A stretch of DNA of 64,000 bases from Bimastos eiseni. Lineage: Eukaryota > Annelida > Clitellata > Crassiclitellata > Lumbricidae. Each line of letters starts with the position of its first letter. Positions within the stretch are counted from its first letter, which is position 1. Location of the stretch: positions 5,027,647-5,091,646 of the forward strand of contig OY365809.1 in assembly GCA_959347315.1 (NCBI GenBank). The letters are read 5' to 3'. The notes under the pieces were generated by a model, which saw only the letters and a program-made list of their open reading frames with translations, was not told the DNA's origin and ran no database searches. Both the position numbers and the translations under genes were made by a program. Shown here in pieces: positions 1 through 12,700 of this stretch.

Positions 1-1602
1 TAGGTCTTTTATAATTAATCTTACAAATAAACCACAACCACAATGCACTTATAATTAATTAAATCTTGTAGATTTTAATTTACACTTTTGACAATGACGT
101 TATCTGGAATGAGATATTGTCAAATGCTCCAAAGTGTGTTGTCAAAATGGGGTTCCTCCCAAACCTCGCATGAGAACTTATGCTGGTGTCCTAATAATTG
201 ACACACTGCAAGGGAACTTCGTGCTCGCCGGTTGTTTCAGATCTGACATTGGCTGATGATACGCCCAACACTCGATACAATTAAAATAAAATAAATTTGT
301 AACCCGCCTCAGTACACAGCACTGCGGAAGATTATTTGTATGTTAATCGCATTTCAGAGAGACATTCAAATGGGATACTATTCAGCTATGTACACCATAC
401 CATGTAAAGTTACATGACGATACAATTATATCATTGAATTGGAATGAGTTTGTATCATCAGTAAGATTTTAGGTTCCCTGCGGATCTGTATCTTATACCA
501 AATAAACAGTTATAGCCATTATATTTTATTCCGTACTTAGACTGAACATTGCCATCGATGAAAACTCTGTCCATGTGCATGAAAAGACGATTTGTACGGA
601 GGAAAATAGTGGACAAATGCATATCAAGTATCGTGGCTGCGAGGAAGGATCCACTATTTTAGGATTTTGCGGAAAGACGCAGATACAGATAAGAAATAGA
701 CAGACAGAGATACAAAGCGAGAAATACAATTAAACAAAGACACTGTTAGATAAGCATATAAAAAGAGAAAGACTCAGATGCAGAGAAAGGGTGACAATCT
801 TGCCCATACACATGGAGGGACTGGATAGACCTACAGTATAGACAGAACCAACATAATTTTTTCCTCGATTGCCTTTTCTAATAATAATAATAATGATAAT
901 AATGTACCAATCACAAACCATGCGAAGAAGATTTTCAGGCCTCTTAAAATAAATCATCAAACGAACTCCTTAGAAACTCTACCCTGCACATCCAACTCGG
1001 AACAGAGACCCTGAAAATCCATCTCATTTTGCAGCTGTTGACGGGAATCCGTTGGTTGGTTCAACGGGTATGCGTGGACCCGCCACTGGCAACTGTTTCA
1101 CCCTACTGTGTATTTCTGTGATGTGATACAATCGTTCGTGATGACATTTGTCATGTATACAGGCTAGAGCAGAATGCGCCTCTGAGTAGACAATTTCTGA
1201 GGTGGCGCAAAGTAAATGTCCAATTACGGTAGAGAGCCTCAGTGGTTACATTTTTCATCCAGAGTTGCCGGATCTCCACACACGCACACGCATGCCCACA
1301 CACACACTCACACACACACACACACTCACACACAAAAACACACACACAAAAGCACACATACAGCCTGGAACAATGTGCCGAATGGTCAAGTTATTCAATC
1401 TACTATCATACCTTCAAACGCCACCTATTTTCAGTTAACTTGGTGTAAGCGTGTCCCTGTTAGCGAGAGACTTCGGTCCCTTTAGGGTCTATTCTTCCAT
1501 ATTGTTTTGCTGTCAATCCTCATTAAACTGTTATACTATTATAATTTTTTTGGCGATTGTCAGTTTATCAATAAAAACGATTGGCTATGGTTATGTTATG
1601 GT

Positions 1603-1633
<31 letters not shown>

Positions 1634-2109
1634 TCAAAATCTAAGACTAAGTCAGGCTAAGAGTGGCGAATCTACATGTATTAGGCGCAACGCTATAATC
1701 ACTATTTGCTATTCGGAAAAGCATAAAAAAGTGTGAAACAAGGTGGTATGGTTGACTTTTCAAAACATGTATTTCAAAACGTGTATTTCTATTGGGTGGC
1801 GGATCTCATGGTTGAGGTGGTGGATCACAAATCCGAGATTCCGGGTCTCACATCCGGCTGGATCCGGCTGAGTTTAACTACGGGGGGGGGGGGGGCTATG
1901 TAACATGGGACGTTGCTGTTACCAATGTGGCTAACTAGGTCGGCACAAGGTACCAGTCAATAGATGTACCTAAGCAGAACCACATTCCAGAAACCACAAC
2001 CATATGGACAAACCCATTTGTGAGGATACAAATGAACCGGTCTGGTGAAAACGAACTGGCAGAAAACATTAAGTAGAACTGAGATAATTTGTAAGAAGGT
2101 GACGAAACG
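1..2109. other. Non-coding left flank
   Basis: No exon with a recognisable protein and consistent splice sites was found on either strand. It contains the CA, TA and poly-G microsatellites described separately, and at about 1795-1875 a sequence (GGATCTCATGGTTGAGGTGG, then GATTCCGGGTCTCA) that may be a worn tRNA-derived fragment. Confidence 0.6.
1277..1355. repeat. CA microsatellite
   Basis: CACACACA with ACTC interruptions. A TA run follows at 1601-1632 and a run of 14 G at 1881-1894. All lie in the 3' flank of gene A and contain no gene. Confidence 0.92.
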
Positions 2110-2460
2110 CACAAATTTATGCCTAAACTGAAGCACAGAAATCGCCATACTGTAGGCCTATTCGATTTTTGACTGATAGAGAACAATCTACTCACGGTCT
2201 AATTCTAGGTCTTCCCAGTTTCCAGCAAGCGCATGAAGATGTGGCTGCAACTTTCGTTTCCGCAAATCCTTTGCAACCTAGATAAACATTACACAACATT
2301 CTCTCGGCCAGTCGTGTTTATGCATCACGGGCCTACTAATGGCTGCAGGTCTCGAGTGTCAATCTAAGCACTGAGCTGATAAATGCGGGAAACGTCGTGC
2401 GATGTACAAATGTATACTGTTCTAAATTATGTCTAGAAATGAAGGATACTAATGCAATCT
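2110..2460. repeat. Segment homologous to 42410-42750
   Basis: Shared landmarks in the same order include GGTCTAATTCTAGG versus GATCTAATTCCAGG, GCGCATGAA, CCTTTGCAACCTA(G/A)ATAAAC, and the spacing between them. On the minus strand both contain an acceptor-like TTTATCTAG or TTTATTTAG followed by GTTGCAAAGG and about 80 bp later a good GTGAGT or GTAAGT donor. The copy at 2200 is open between those sites, the other has a stop in that frame. It may be a duplicated non-coding exon, a relic exon or a repeat. Confidence 0.6.
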
Positions 2461-2894
2461 GAACGGCTGGTTGGCATCAGTTGTTTGATAAGATAAAATA
2501 CTCTAACGGTTGATTAGGGATATACGAAGATTCCAGATTCAGGCTACTGTGGGAGAATTTTCTACGCACATCAGTGTCTTCTATCATCAGATAAAACACT
2601 TGTAATAGGTATCAGATACAATGGAAAGACCGTTGATGTCGACCTCTCCTCACCATAAATTGCAAACACCAGCATGAATTTATATAGCCTCGGAATGATT
2701 CTTAGACGCACTTGAGTTTGTAATGAACAACTGAAGTGGCTACTGTGCATTCAGCTTTTTATGAAATACTGGGAACTGTCGACTAAGATAACGAATTTGT
2801 TTATTTTAATTACTTAATAAAAGCAATTATATACACTTATTAAATGTGTGCGTGCAAGGGTTGCATTATAACTGAGTCGCATACAAATGTGTGG

Positions 2895-3020
2895 CATGGT
2901 GCCCGGTTGGTTAGAGCGGTCGGGTCGTAATGCTCAGTGTGCGCTGAGTGAGCAGGTTCGACCCTAATTCGAGACGTCACTGTCTAGGGACCTTGAGCAA
3001 GTCCTTTGCGCACAATTGCA
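2895..3020 (+). repeat. tRNA-derived SINE
   Basis: The segment begins with a tRNA-like head: a box A-like TGGTTAGAGCGG near 2909 and a box B-like GGTTCGACCCT near 2956, joined by a short arm (CTCAGTGTGCGCTGAG). A non-tRNA body with CCTTGAGCAAGTCC follows. The same body recurs in reverse at 4915-5030, which argues for a dispersed SINE rather than a functional tRNA gene. The tRNA head does not close into a clean acceptor stem. Confidence 0.7.
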
Positions 3021-4030
3021 CAATTTGCGCACAATTTTGGCACAATTGCTCTGCAGGCGTGTGTGTGCACTTCTGAGCAAAAAAATTTGGAAGAATGGCG
3101 ATATCAAAATTCAGAATAAATAAATAATTGTATGTACGTTCGCAGAGGCCAAAATGGAGTTCTGCAAAGGCCAAAGTAAAAATAGGCCATGATGATTAAT
3201 GAACACGTTTGCATATTGTATTATATCCGTAAATAATTTATATTGCACCACTCACAGTACTATGCCAATAAGAGTGGCTCGCAGTGCAAATGAGCCAGAG
3301 AAAATACGGTTGTCTTTATACAGCGAAAGAATTGAGGTATCCTCAGCTTGAAGCAATGAGAGAGTCAAGGAAGAAAGGCTATTCTAGGAGTGAGGCTACT
3401 AAAAGAAAAAGCACGAGATTTGGTCGTGGCAGAAGACCGATTAATAATGAATTACAGCCGTCCATTCAGGATGAAATGAAGACATGAGCGATCGATAGAA
3501 ATAGAGATAGATGAGGAAACATAACGTCAGCTGGACGTAGCAGGAGCTAGTAAGGTTGACAATGTTAGAAGAACATGAAAATATTGCTATCCAGAATATA
3601 GCACCAAGGTCACGAACACTAGACAAGAAAGCCTAAGAATGAAAGCTCTCAGCAAGACAGGCAATGATATGATAGTTGGATAAATCATCAGGAGTTAAAT
3701 GACTTTATGGAAGAGGGTAATCTACAACTATCCATGTTGCTAGCGAGCGGCACACCGACCGCGCTGATGGTACAAGCACGAGGCAAGTGTAACATAAGTT
3801 GATGCATGTCCGCAAATCCGTTTCAATAAATTGTTTGGTCATCATCTTGCTGATGATGCACATCGCGTGCAGCTGACCGGGCACGAACAAAAACACCTGA
3901 AGCTCGTTCACGCGTATGTTGAAGTCACCAGTAATGTTAAATTCACAAAGAGAGTAAACGAGAAATTCAGGCAGTAACAAACTAACAGAAGCTGAAGCTA
4001 GCGATGACGGTGACCGTGCAGCTGATCACG

Positions 4031-4685
4031 ATGATGACGATGATGGTGGTGGGGGTGGTGATGATGATGATGATGGTGGTGGGGGTGGTGATGATGACGA
4101 TGATGGTGGTGGGGGTGGTGATGATGATGATGATGGTGGTGGGGGTGGTGATGATGATGATGATGGTGGTGGGGGTGGTGATGATGACGATGATGGTGGT
4201 GGGGGTGGTGATGATGATGATGATGGTGGTGGGGGTGGTGATGATGATGATGATGGTGGTGGGGGTGGTGATGATGATGATGATGGTGGTGGGGGTGGTG
4301 ATGATGACGATGATGGTGGTGGGGGTGGTGATGATGATGATGATGGTGGTGGGGGTGGTGATGATGACGATGATGGTGGTGGGGGTGGTGATGATGATGA
4401 TGATGGTGGTGGGGGTGGTGATGATGACGATGATGGTGGTGGGGGTGGTGATGATGATGATGATGGTGGTGGGGGTGGTGATGATGATGATGATGGTGGT
4501 GGGGGTGGTGATGATGACGATGATGGTGGTGGGGGTGGTGATGATGATGATGATGGTGGTGGGGGTGGTGATGATGACGATGATGGTGGTGGGGGTGGTG
4601 ATGATGATGATGATGGTGGTGGGGGTGGTGATGATGATGATGATGGTGGTGGGGGTGGTGATGATGATGATGATGGTGGTGGCGA
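4031..4685. repeat. 30-bp minisatellite, 21 full units
   Basis: Perfect 30-bp periodicity from 4051 to 4680, with a partial unit at 4031-4050. The unit is GGGGGTGGTG followed by GATG-type triplets and GGTGGT. Units come in two forms that differ by a single T or C in the fifth triplet of the ATG run (GATGATGATG versus GATGATGACG). In order the 21 units read T C T T C T T T C T C T C T T C T C T T T. A 231-residue open frame runs through it only because the unit is a multiple of three. Confidence 0.97.
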
Positions 4686-4914
4686 TACTTTTAATGTAAT
4701 TTTGAACTGTTTTGAATATTCAACTTAACCATCTAATTATTAACTGTCTACTCAATTTATTTGCGATCCAGAAACGATAGTATGAAAATAGTCTTGTATG
4801 CATATTCATTCATTCATTTCCGAAATTTGATACCGCCCTTCTTCCAACATCTTTTGCTCAGAAGTGCATACACACGCCTCGACGGCGCAATTGCAGTTGT
4901 ACTGCAGAGCAATG

Positions 4915-5030
4915 GTGCGCGAAGGACTTGCTCAAGGTCCCTACACAGTGACTCCCCGGACGAGGGTCGAACCCGCGCGCTCAGCACACACTGAACCGTT
5001 CTAACCGATCGGCCACTGTGCAACACCAAA
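4915..5030 (-). repeat. tRNA-derived SINE, minus strand
   Basis: The reverse complement reads GCACAGTGGCCGATCGGTTA then GAACGG, with GGGTTCGACCCTCGTC and GGGACCTTGAGCAAGTCC, which aligns with the SINE at 2895-3020 across box A, box B and body. It has the same family and the opposite orientation, and lies about 230 bp from the end of the minisatellite. Confidence 0.7.
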
Positions 5031-5829
5031 TATACATGTGGGTAGGTCTAAACATGAAGAAAATTGACATAGCGTCTTTCAAACGCTTCAACAAAGCAAG
5101 CGCGCTGCCCACTCTAACCGATATAGTGTACATGTCACTAAGAAAAATTTTACTGTCGGTTAGCTATTGGTGTTTACACAAATTGAAATGTCTCTTCAGG
5201 AGCAGAATCTCTCGCGAATTCTGATAACACCATCACAACAACGCGATAAGAGATTCCGGACCGAGTATACTTTTAAAGTAGATCAAAGATGGGCGATAAT
5301 TACAGTGTCCGCAACAACACGACAACACTACCGCCCAACGCAGGTGAAGACGATAGGCGGTACGAACATGATCTGGAAGATATATCTCCAAATGCATTTG
5401 TAAATTTTAACAAAATTTATTAAAATCTTCTGATCACATAGCATGTCCCCAGAGATCCTACGAATGATCCGCGTGGATGTACTTACCATCATTATGGCAA
5501 TGGCTGAGAATAAATCTAGCTAAACCACCCTAAACACTATTATTCAAAGCGCTTGCTGCATCTGTTAAGGATAATAAGGAATGTACTTTCACAAGGACAG
5601 TTTTATCCGCAACTATTTTGACCGTACCAGCGCCAATCTGTATCCAAGGACAAAAATTTTATATCTGCAAACACATGTTGCGTAATTATAAGTAAAAGGG
5701 TCAGCGAAATTGCATAAAAATGTGTCTACTATAAACATAAGAAACTTTAAAAGTAAGAAAGACGAATCACAACCCTGGTGGCCCAGACACACTAGGGTCG
5801 CATAGAACACTATACAGCAGGCCTATACA

Positions 5830-6175
5830 TGTTAGTGATGCAGTCACTATGGTCTATGATTATGAACATTCAGCGCGCTTAGATTCTACAGCTGAGTCAT
5901 ATTTTCAGGACAAATGGTAGCAGAAGGAAAAGCTCTTTAACAAGTGTCCAAGCAGTGACTCTTCACTTGATTTCTAAGTCATTTTGATTCGCCGAGACCG
6001 TCTCAAACACTCTGACGTAACTCATTCATGTAGCCACGTAATTATGTCGTCACGCAGTCGTATGAGACGTAGGTAATTCGCAATCTCGTTACTTCAGATA
6101 AGTGTAAAGTTGGCAGATGACGAGAAGGGCAAACGTCATCAACGTCATCTTGCTGAGTGACGTGGCGATGCTGGC
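5830..6175. repeat. 3' flank of gene A homologous to 48940-49275
   Basis: Shared blocks in order: CATGTTAGTGATGCAGTCA versus CATGTTAATGATGCAGTCAT; TTCACTTGATT; TCATTTTGATTC; CACGTAATTATGTCGTCACG versus CACGTAATTACGTCGTCACG; AATAAGTGTAAAGTTGG versus GATAAGTGTAAAGTTGG. It lies about 0.5-0.8 kb past the gene A stop, and the partner about 1.0-1.3 kb past the gene B stop. It could contain 3' UTR or a regulatory element kept in both copies. Confidence 0.7.
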
Positions 6176-6648
6176 TTTTTCTTCTTCTTCTTCTACTTTC
6201 ACCGGTTTTGAAACGGTCTCATCTATCAATCAATCAATCAATCGAAGAAACTCTATTGTAATCATTCATCATCATCATCATCGTCGTCGTTGTAGTCGTT
6301 ATCATCATCATCAATTCATCATCGCGCGCATCAAAGCTACCATAGTCGAACCCAACCTATTTAATTGTGTATATAATCTCGTTAATCTAAACTAGCCTCC
6401 AGCTTAACCTTACCTCAAATATTCAGATCACATCTCATGAAATAGTAAAATCTAATCAAGCATAGTCTGGGCTTGATATAACACTCCTATCTAATCTAGT
6501 CTTACCAATATACACCTAATCTAATTGTACCAAAACTATCCTGAATAAATGCAATTAGCATAATCATATCTACACAATGCCCTCGCAATCTATTGAGTCT
6601 AATTCTACATAGTTCACTTTAATTCAGTTAAACTCCAATCATCTATAG

Positions 6649-6737
6649 TTATTTACCACAGCACTGTGGACATTCCTTGCAGGGAGAGCTCAGGCTAAGA
6701 GCCTCAGGAGCTGAGTAGAACATCGTACGTCCACCAG
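6649..6737 (-). CDS. Gene A exon 36: cysteine-rich C-terminus and stop
   Basis: Encodes [18 protein letters not shown] then [10 protein letters not shown] and TAA (stop at 6649-6651). FYSAP corresponds to the YNAP end of human A2M. The four cysteines in a C-x2-C-x2-CC pattern recall the cysteine signature of insect-type TEPs, and no GPI-type hydrophobic tail is present, so the protein is probably secreted rather than anchored like CD109. A variant polyadenylation hexamer ATTAAA on the minus strand lies at 6618-6623, very close to the stop; the real poly(A) site was not resolved. Confidence 0.88.
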
Positions 6738-9700
6738 CTGCAACCAACAGTAGAAAAAACAAAAGAACCAATCATTTGATAACCAGTGACCGCAGCATTG
6801 ACACCCGAGATACAATTGTTTAGCGAATTGAACTGCTAATATAGAGGTTGGTGGTGAAATTCCTAGACCCGGGTACAAACTCTAGCAATGGAATTCAGAA
6901 ACAGCTAAATGCGGCACCACAAACGGGTTTAATCAAACACACCCGCCGCACTCTAGATCAATATGTAAAAAATTAATCGTTAATGAGCAAAGAATTAAAG
7001 GTATTGATGAAATATTTAAGTTTAGCATTAGCTTGATTTAAGTAATGATAAAAAAATGCAAGTGTACACGTATCGGAGAGATAATCATGCTTTAAACTAG
7101 CCAACTACATGTAGAATATTTAACAGAAATTTAGGTTGTGACTCAATCGTCTAAATAATAACAGTGATGAGCCAATTAAGTTGTTGACCAGTTACAGCAC
7201 CACAGATCGATTGATACAAGTGATGTTGCATTTGCATTGAGAATTATGAAAAATCTACGCAGTGATTCGGTTACACACAATAATTATGTTGTGACAAAAT
7301 ATTAAGTTCCTTATCCAAGTAATGTTGCTGCGCCAGCCAAGATACCTACACGGGTCGTAGTAAGGATATACTTTGATTGGAGCATCCTTTAGTTTGCTCA
7401 CTGGAAAGACCTTGTCTAATACGACTTCAACACAGGTCTCGCTATCTGTCAGCTGCAACACTCAACATTGCAGTAGACTATTACATACACATTTCTTGTT
7501 CAAAGAGTTAATTACATACAGTAACTTAATTACCAAACCACCGAAAAGAGAAGATCGAAACATTAGGACAGCAGGTTTGCCCGTTGAATTATACTGCAAT
7601 GATATTATACTTCTGATAGAAAAGTACGTATGTACAAAACTAGGTATGTAGTGAATTCCAAAACTATGAAAAACCTCTGAGTTTCCTTTTATTGTAATCC
7701 TTCATGTGGGATAGTGCAGTATGATGTAGCATGAGCTTCGTTAATCTTGACAACACAAGGAATAGAATGATAGCATACAAAAAAGCAACTTATGTCACCG
7801 AAACCTAGAGATAGATAAGGCTAAACATTGTAGACAGGAAGAGGTAATAAATATGTTAGAGGATATTATTCATTCACTCCAGTTGTAACTGTCTCCATGT
7901 GAATTTCTGCAGGACCTGGTATAGACAGTACCTCGTCAAAGTAGAGGACGACCTTTCCCTCGTTGTTTTCCACTCGCTTTATCGCCTTAACTCGGTTCTT
8001 AAGGTCATCCAGATTGGATGCCTCGAATCCAGTCAATTGGTTGACTTCCATCGCCACCATTCCACTCCCTTCCCTCTTTTTCCAGCTATGTCAAACAGAC
8101 AAACAGAATCACCTTTCGTTTTTGTTCATGGCAAATTAACGTTTTATTTCTATAAAAAACAGATTCTATTCGGTTGGAGGGTTTACTGAGTAGTGATAGG
8201 ACAGTGACGTGCAGAGCAGATAATACAAGTTCGACTACCACTACTCTTAAGGTTGATTCGTCCTTCTTTCACTAGACCGTGTCGATGGTCAGATGAGATA
8301 AATATAATGTGATGATCGCCTTGCATGCCTGCCGACCGTTAAATTCGATTCCTGTGATACCTTATCACTGTCTGTTCATACCGTACTTGTAATCATACTA
8401 CTGGTTATTAGTTTGAACATTAAACAAAGATATTATTATTAAATAAAGTGAAGTATGTATATATATATTTATATATATACTGCATGTGTTGAGACAATTT
8501 TTCAATGCAGTTAACATTACATTGCTATTCAAATAATTTACTATGTCAATTGATCTGTTATTTTATCAGTCATTGGGTCACATTCCTGAAGAGGCGCTGG
8601 TGAACTGAATAATTAAAATTGCAATTTACCTGCTGCATGATGTGATGGTGATTTTATTTCCTTCGTGTTTCGTCTTGACGCTAAGATTGATTCCAGAAGC
8701 GTCATTGGTCTTGTAAACGTTGTAAATGGCGTTCAGCTATTCAATAACCGGAAATAGACACATTATACTTGCCCTTACACCAATATATGGCAATTGGTTG
8801 GTTAAACCGCCCACTATGCCTAAAGGTACATGACGACATAACGATTAATTCGAACCAGGGAGTAACAGCCTTTATATCTATAACGAACTGCAAAAAAGTT
8901 AACGGCTTAGAATAGAAAGTGTCAACATTGATGACAAGATTGATTCGGTTTAAACAAACTCCAAATTGTTGTGGAAATGAAGACTTATAATAATCCGAAA
9001 CTTCAATTACCTGAACGAGGACAGCGCCTCTTCCTGTTGCAGAAACGGAAACTTCTTTTGTTTCAGAAGGCAGCTGCGAAAGACAACATTTTAATACAAG
9101 TGGCCTGAGTGAAATAAAACACAAAGAAAACATGCAACTAAAAGGCGAAATAGCTAAGACAAAAATGTCCTAAGCTAAGTAAGTTAATTCTCATAAAAAG
9201 TTCAGTCTCTGGAATAGGGAATCCGCAACTGCAAGCTATTATTAAACAGTGAAATGATAAATTGATTTCATTTCCCTGAATAAGCCATGTGCGTTACAAC
9301 TAAAATTGAGCGACCTAAACTGAGTCAGATGAGGTAATTGGGTATGGAGGTTGAACTTAGGTACTGAGATATGTGTGAGATACTTGGGTACTAAATGGAA
9401 GATATGTAGGCTCACCTCGTACGACTGTAGGAGAATGGCAGTTTCGTCTGTGATAGGACTGAAACTGTGTTTCACAGAGTCAGTTTCCAAGGTAACCTCG
9501 AGGTTGCGTTCACTTGATGGTCCGAGAATTAAGGATGCAAAATCTGCCAACGCTGCCAAGGCTACGACTGTATCCTTGACAACCAGACAGGTAATGAAAT
9601 ATTAAGCGATGTTAAAACAACTGTAGAACTAATTCTGATTGAAAATGAAGTAATTTGCTCAGAAGGATTATAACTTTCTTGAAACCAACCGAAAACTAGG

Positions 9701-12700
9701 TAATCACCCACACGTGCGAGTCTTTTCAAGACCATCACATTTCCTTTGCCCTACTGATATAGCCTACACCTTTTCTTGACTTACCTTACCACACCTTACG
9801 TACTTACCTTGATTAACAACGGGTACCGTTTGCAGAAAAGTCATGCAACTGAAATCGGAACAGAGACCCACTAGAATCTCTCAAATTCGGTGCATCGAAC
9901 GGCATGTTGCTGTCAACACTAAAGGCATTTAAGATGTACATGTAAGATGCCCTTGAATTTTCGTGGGCGAAATCAAATTACCTCATTTTGTTAGTTGCCT
10001 TTAATTTGCGTTTGTGTCAAATGTCTCGTATTTCTCTCCGGTGTGTTGAAGCATTCAATCATTCATTCAATAAATTTATATAGCGCCTCTCCGAGAAATC
10101 TGCTGAAAACCCTCCCAACCCAACAGCATCTTAGCATTAATAAAATTACGTAGAAAGCAGAAAGTTATTCCCAATCAGAGAGAAGCTAAAGAAGAACGGA
10201 ACAGTCAACGGAATGCAGAGTTAAAATCAAGAAGAGGTCTGAAAGAGGAAGAAACTGAAGGAGGTCTTCGATGAGCTCCTTGACAAGGAACGTGGGGATG
10301 GAGTCCTGCGAGCACGTCTTCGGCGCAGCAAGGATGAAAAATCATGACTCTATGTTCGTTATATATCACGTCTCATATGCGTTTAGTAAGATCCAGTCTT
10401 TAACCCTTTAACGACGAGCTTCACAGGTTCCCCTTATATTTTAGTACATGATTGTCGTTAAATGATTATGTTTGGTCGAAATCTGTCTGAGGTGTGTTAG
10501 GTTAATCAGTCTCAGGTGTTTTGGTTGGCATTTTTCTCAAGTGTGTTTCGTGTGAGTCCGTATCAGGTCTGGGTGACTGGAATCATCATTTACCTGCGTG
10601 GATGAGAATCCGCCGTTTGCATTACGCTGGGCAATGATCCACTTTGCAATCGGGAGACTCTTCTCGATGTTCTTTAGCTGACAGTAAGTGCGTAGGATGT
10701 AGGACGTCATCTCAATGTTTATTGCTCGAGCCTGGGAATAAGGAGGCTCCCAGCTTCGCTTAGCATCCGGAGAAACTTCTTCCGCAGGTTTCTCCCAGTG
10801 TCTAGATCCAGCTGAAGAATCGCAAATCGAAGAATTCATTAGTTTAATTATTTATTCATATTGTTTTAGTTATATCTCTTTAGAAATATTTACTTGCATG
10901 TTTACATTTTCATTTAGTTATTTCTGATCATTTATTTTCAGATACATCTCCTCAGCAATTTATGTTCATATATTTATTTAAACTATTTTATTTTCATCGC
11001 TTAAGTATTTCCTTATTTTCACTTATTTCCATCAATTTTAAGACATATTTCTTCTACGCATCTTAATTTATTCACATCAGCAATTTATTTAAATATATTT
11101 ATTTACAATACTTTATTTGCATTTTTCCCGAATTTATATTCAAAATTATATTTTCACTTAGGCCCCTATCTATTTTCACATATATTATCATATTCACTCA
11201 TTTATTTTATCAAATTCACTCATTTATTTATGTATGTACACAAACTCATCAGGCTAACTGCGTAGGGTCAAAAATCAGTAGGCTAAATCTACGAGGATAT
11301 TCGAGCCGCGATATAAGAATAAAATTATGTGACGCAATTGTCCAACGACGTCATACGGTCCTTAGCAGTCTTTAACCTGTAGTCGTTGAATAACTGACCA
11401 TGTCCGAATTTGCTCAGCGCATTTGTTGCATATCGTTGTCTCGCTCTAAACTCTAAAGGCTACTTTCTCCTGAATGCATGTTTCATGTAAGCGTCAAATA
11501 ACTTGCAATGCTACTTAAACTTCTTATCTGCTACCTGTGGTGTCTATTAGTTTGTGTCATTGATTCCACGGAACAATATTCAATCCGATATTTTATCAGT
11601 GACGTTGTCTTCGTTTACAATGTTTAGGTCCCTAATGCCACTGTTAAATTCTATAAAACTGGCGAAGTCTTTGTTTCGTATTGTAATAACAATTAATAAT
11701 AATTGATAAGTAATGCAGATAATAAGAAAATATAAAGATAACAGATTAACAGCCTATGTTGCTATAAGATGTCGTTAAACTATTGAATAATAATAAATTT
11801 CGTATTGCATCAGCCTACACCCTGCCTTAGAGATAATAATTGAACTTAATCTAAGAAAAGTCAGCTTTCATTATATTTCCAAATTAAGAATAAAAGGGCT
11901 TAGACCTCGGTCATAAAAGTTCGTCAAAGAATTTGTTGAAACACAATTAGAAAGAACCTTAGAAGTACCTATATTACGGCTGTTACCTTCTACTTTGGCG
12001 AGTGGTTCTAACATATCCAGGACATCATTGACCTTTGAACTATGGGCTAGGGACAGTGCATATGAAATTATGCTCAGGGCATAGGGGTCGGAGGCTGCGC
12101 CGGACACTTGGTCTTCCAGATATTCCCTCGCCAATGCAATGCTCCTAGTAAGGCCAGAAGAATCAACCTGCAAAGAACGCAAAGCTACGAATAAACTTCT
12201 TAAGTCATAATAATCTCTCAGAAATTAAAACATATGAATGAAGAACATGTATACGATGATTAACCCAAATTCTTTTTACAAACAATTTTGGTTCTGTGTA
12301 TACAGTCCGAAGGTTCGATAGTCGGAAGACTGCATGGTGTCTTGGTCGATGGGTGACAAGATTGCGGTTTTAATGGCAGCTGGATTGATGAAAAGAACTA
12401 TGTTTGGCGAGAAGCAGGATTGCACCAATATTTTCCTTGAATCAGCCTCCACTTTGGCATGATTCTTTTCATATTAATCCAGCTCCCAGTTTTTGTACAT
12501 TCTTTTCATCAATTAAGCCGGTTTCTAGTTAAATTAATGTCGAAGTATAGAATTTTCGGACTATCAAACCTTCGGGTTATCGAGCGGGCACCACAATTAT
12601 TATGTACAATTGCACACATAGTATTGCGAATAATAATATATGTTAAAATATATTAATGCTGTAGATCTATAGTTTTCTTTAACATACCAGAGAATTATTC

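Noticed and set aside
2898..2970. Possible functional tRNA gene
   Set aside because: Box A and B are recognisable but the acceptor stem does not close and the body recurs with other copies at 4915-5030, so it is a SINE.
3284..3487. 67-residue basic open frame (YCGRG-like, K/R-rich)
   Set aside because: Short, single frame, no homology I recognise, and adjacent to SINE and minisatellite DNA.
4004..4699. 231-residue open frame of repeating VVGVVMMMM
   Set aside because: It is the translation of the 30-bp minisatellite; a unit length divisible by three keeps all such frames open. No splice or homology support.
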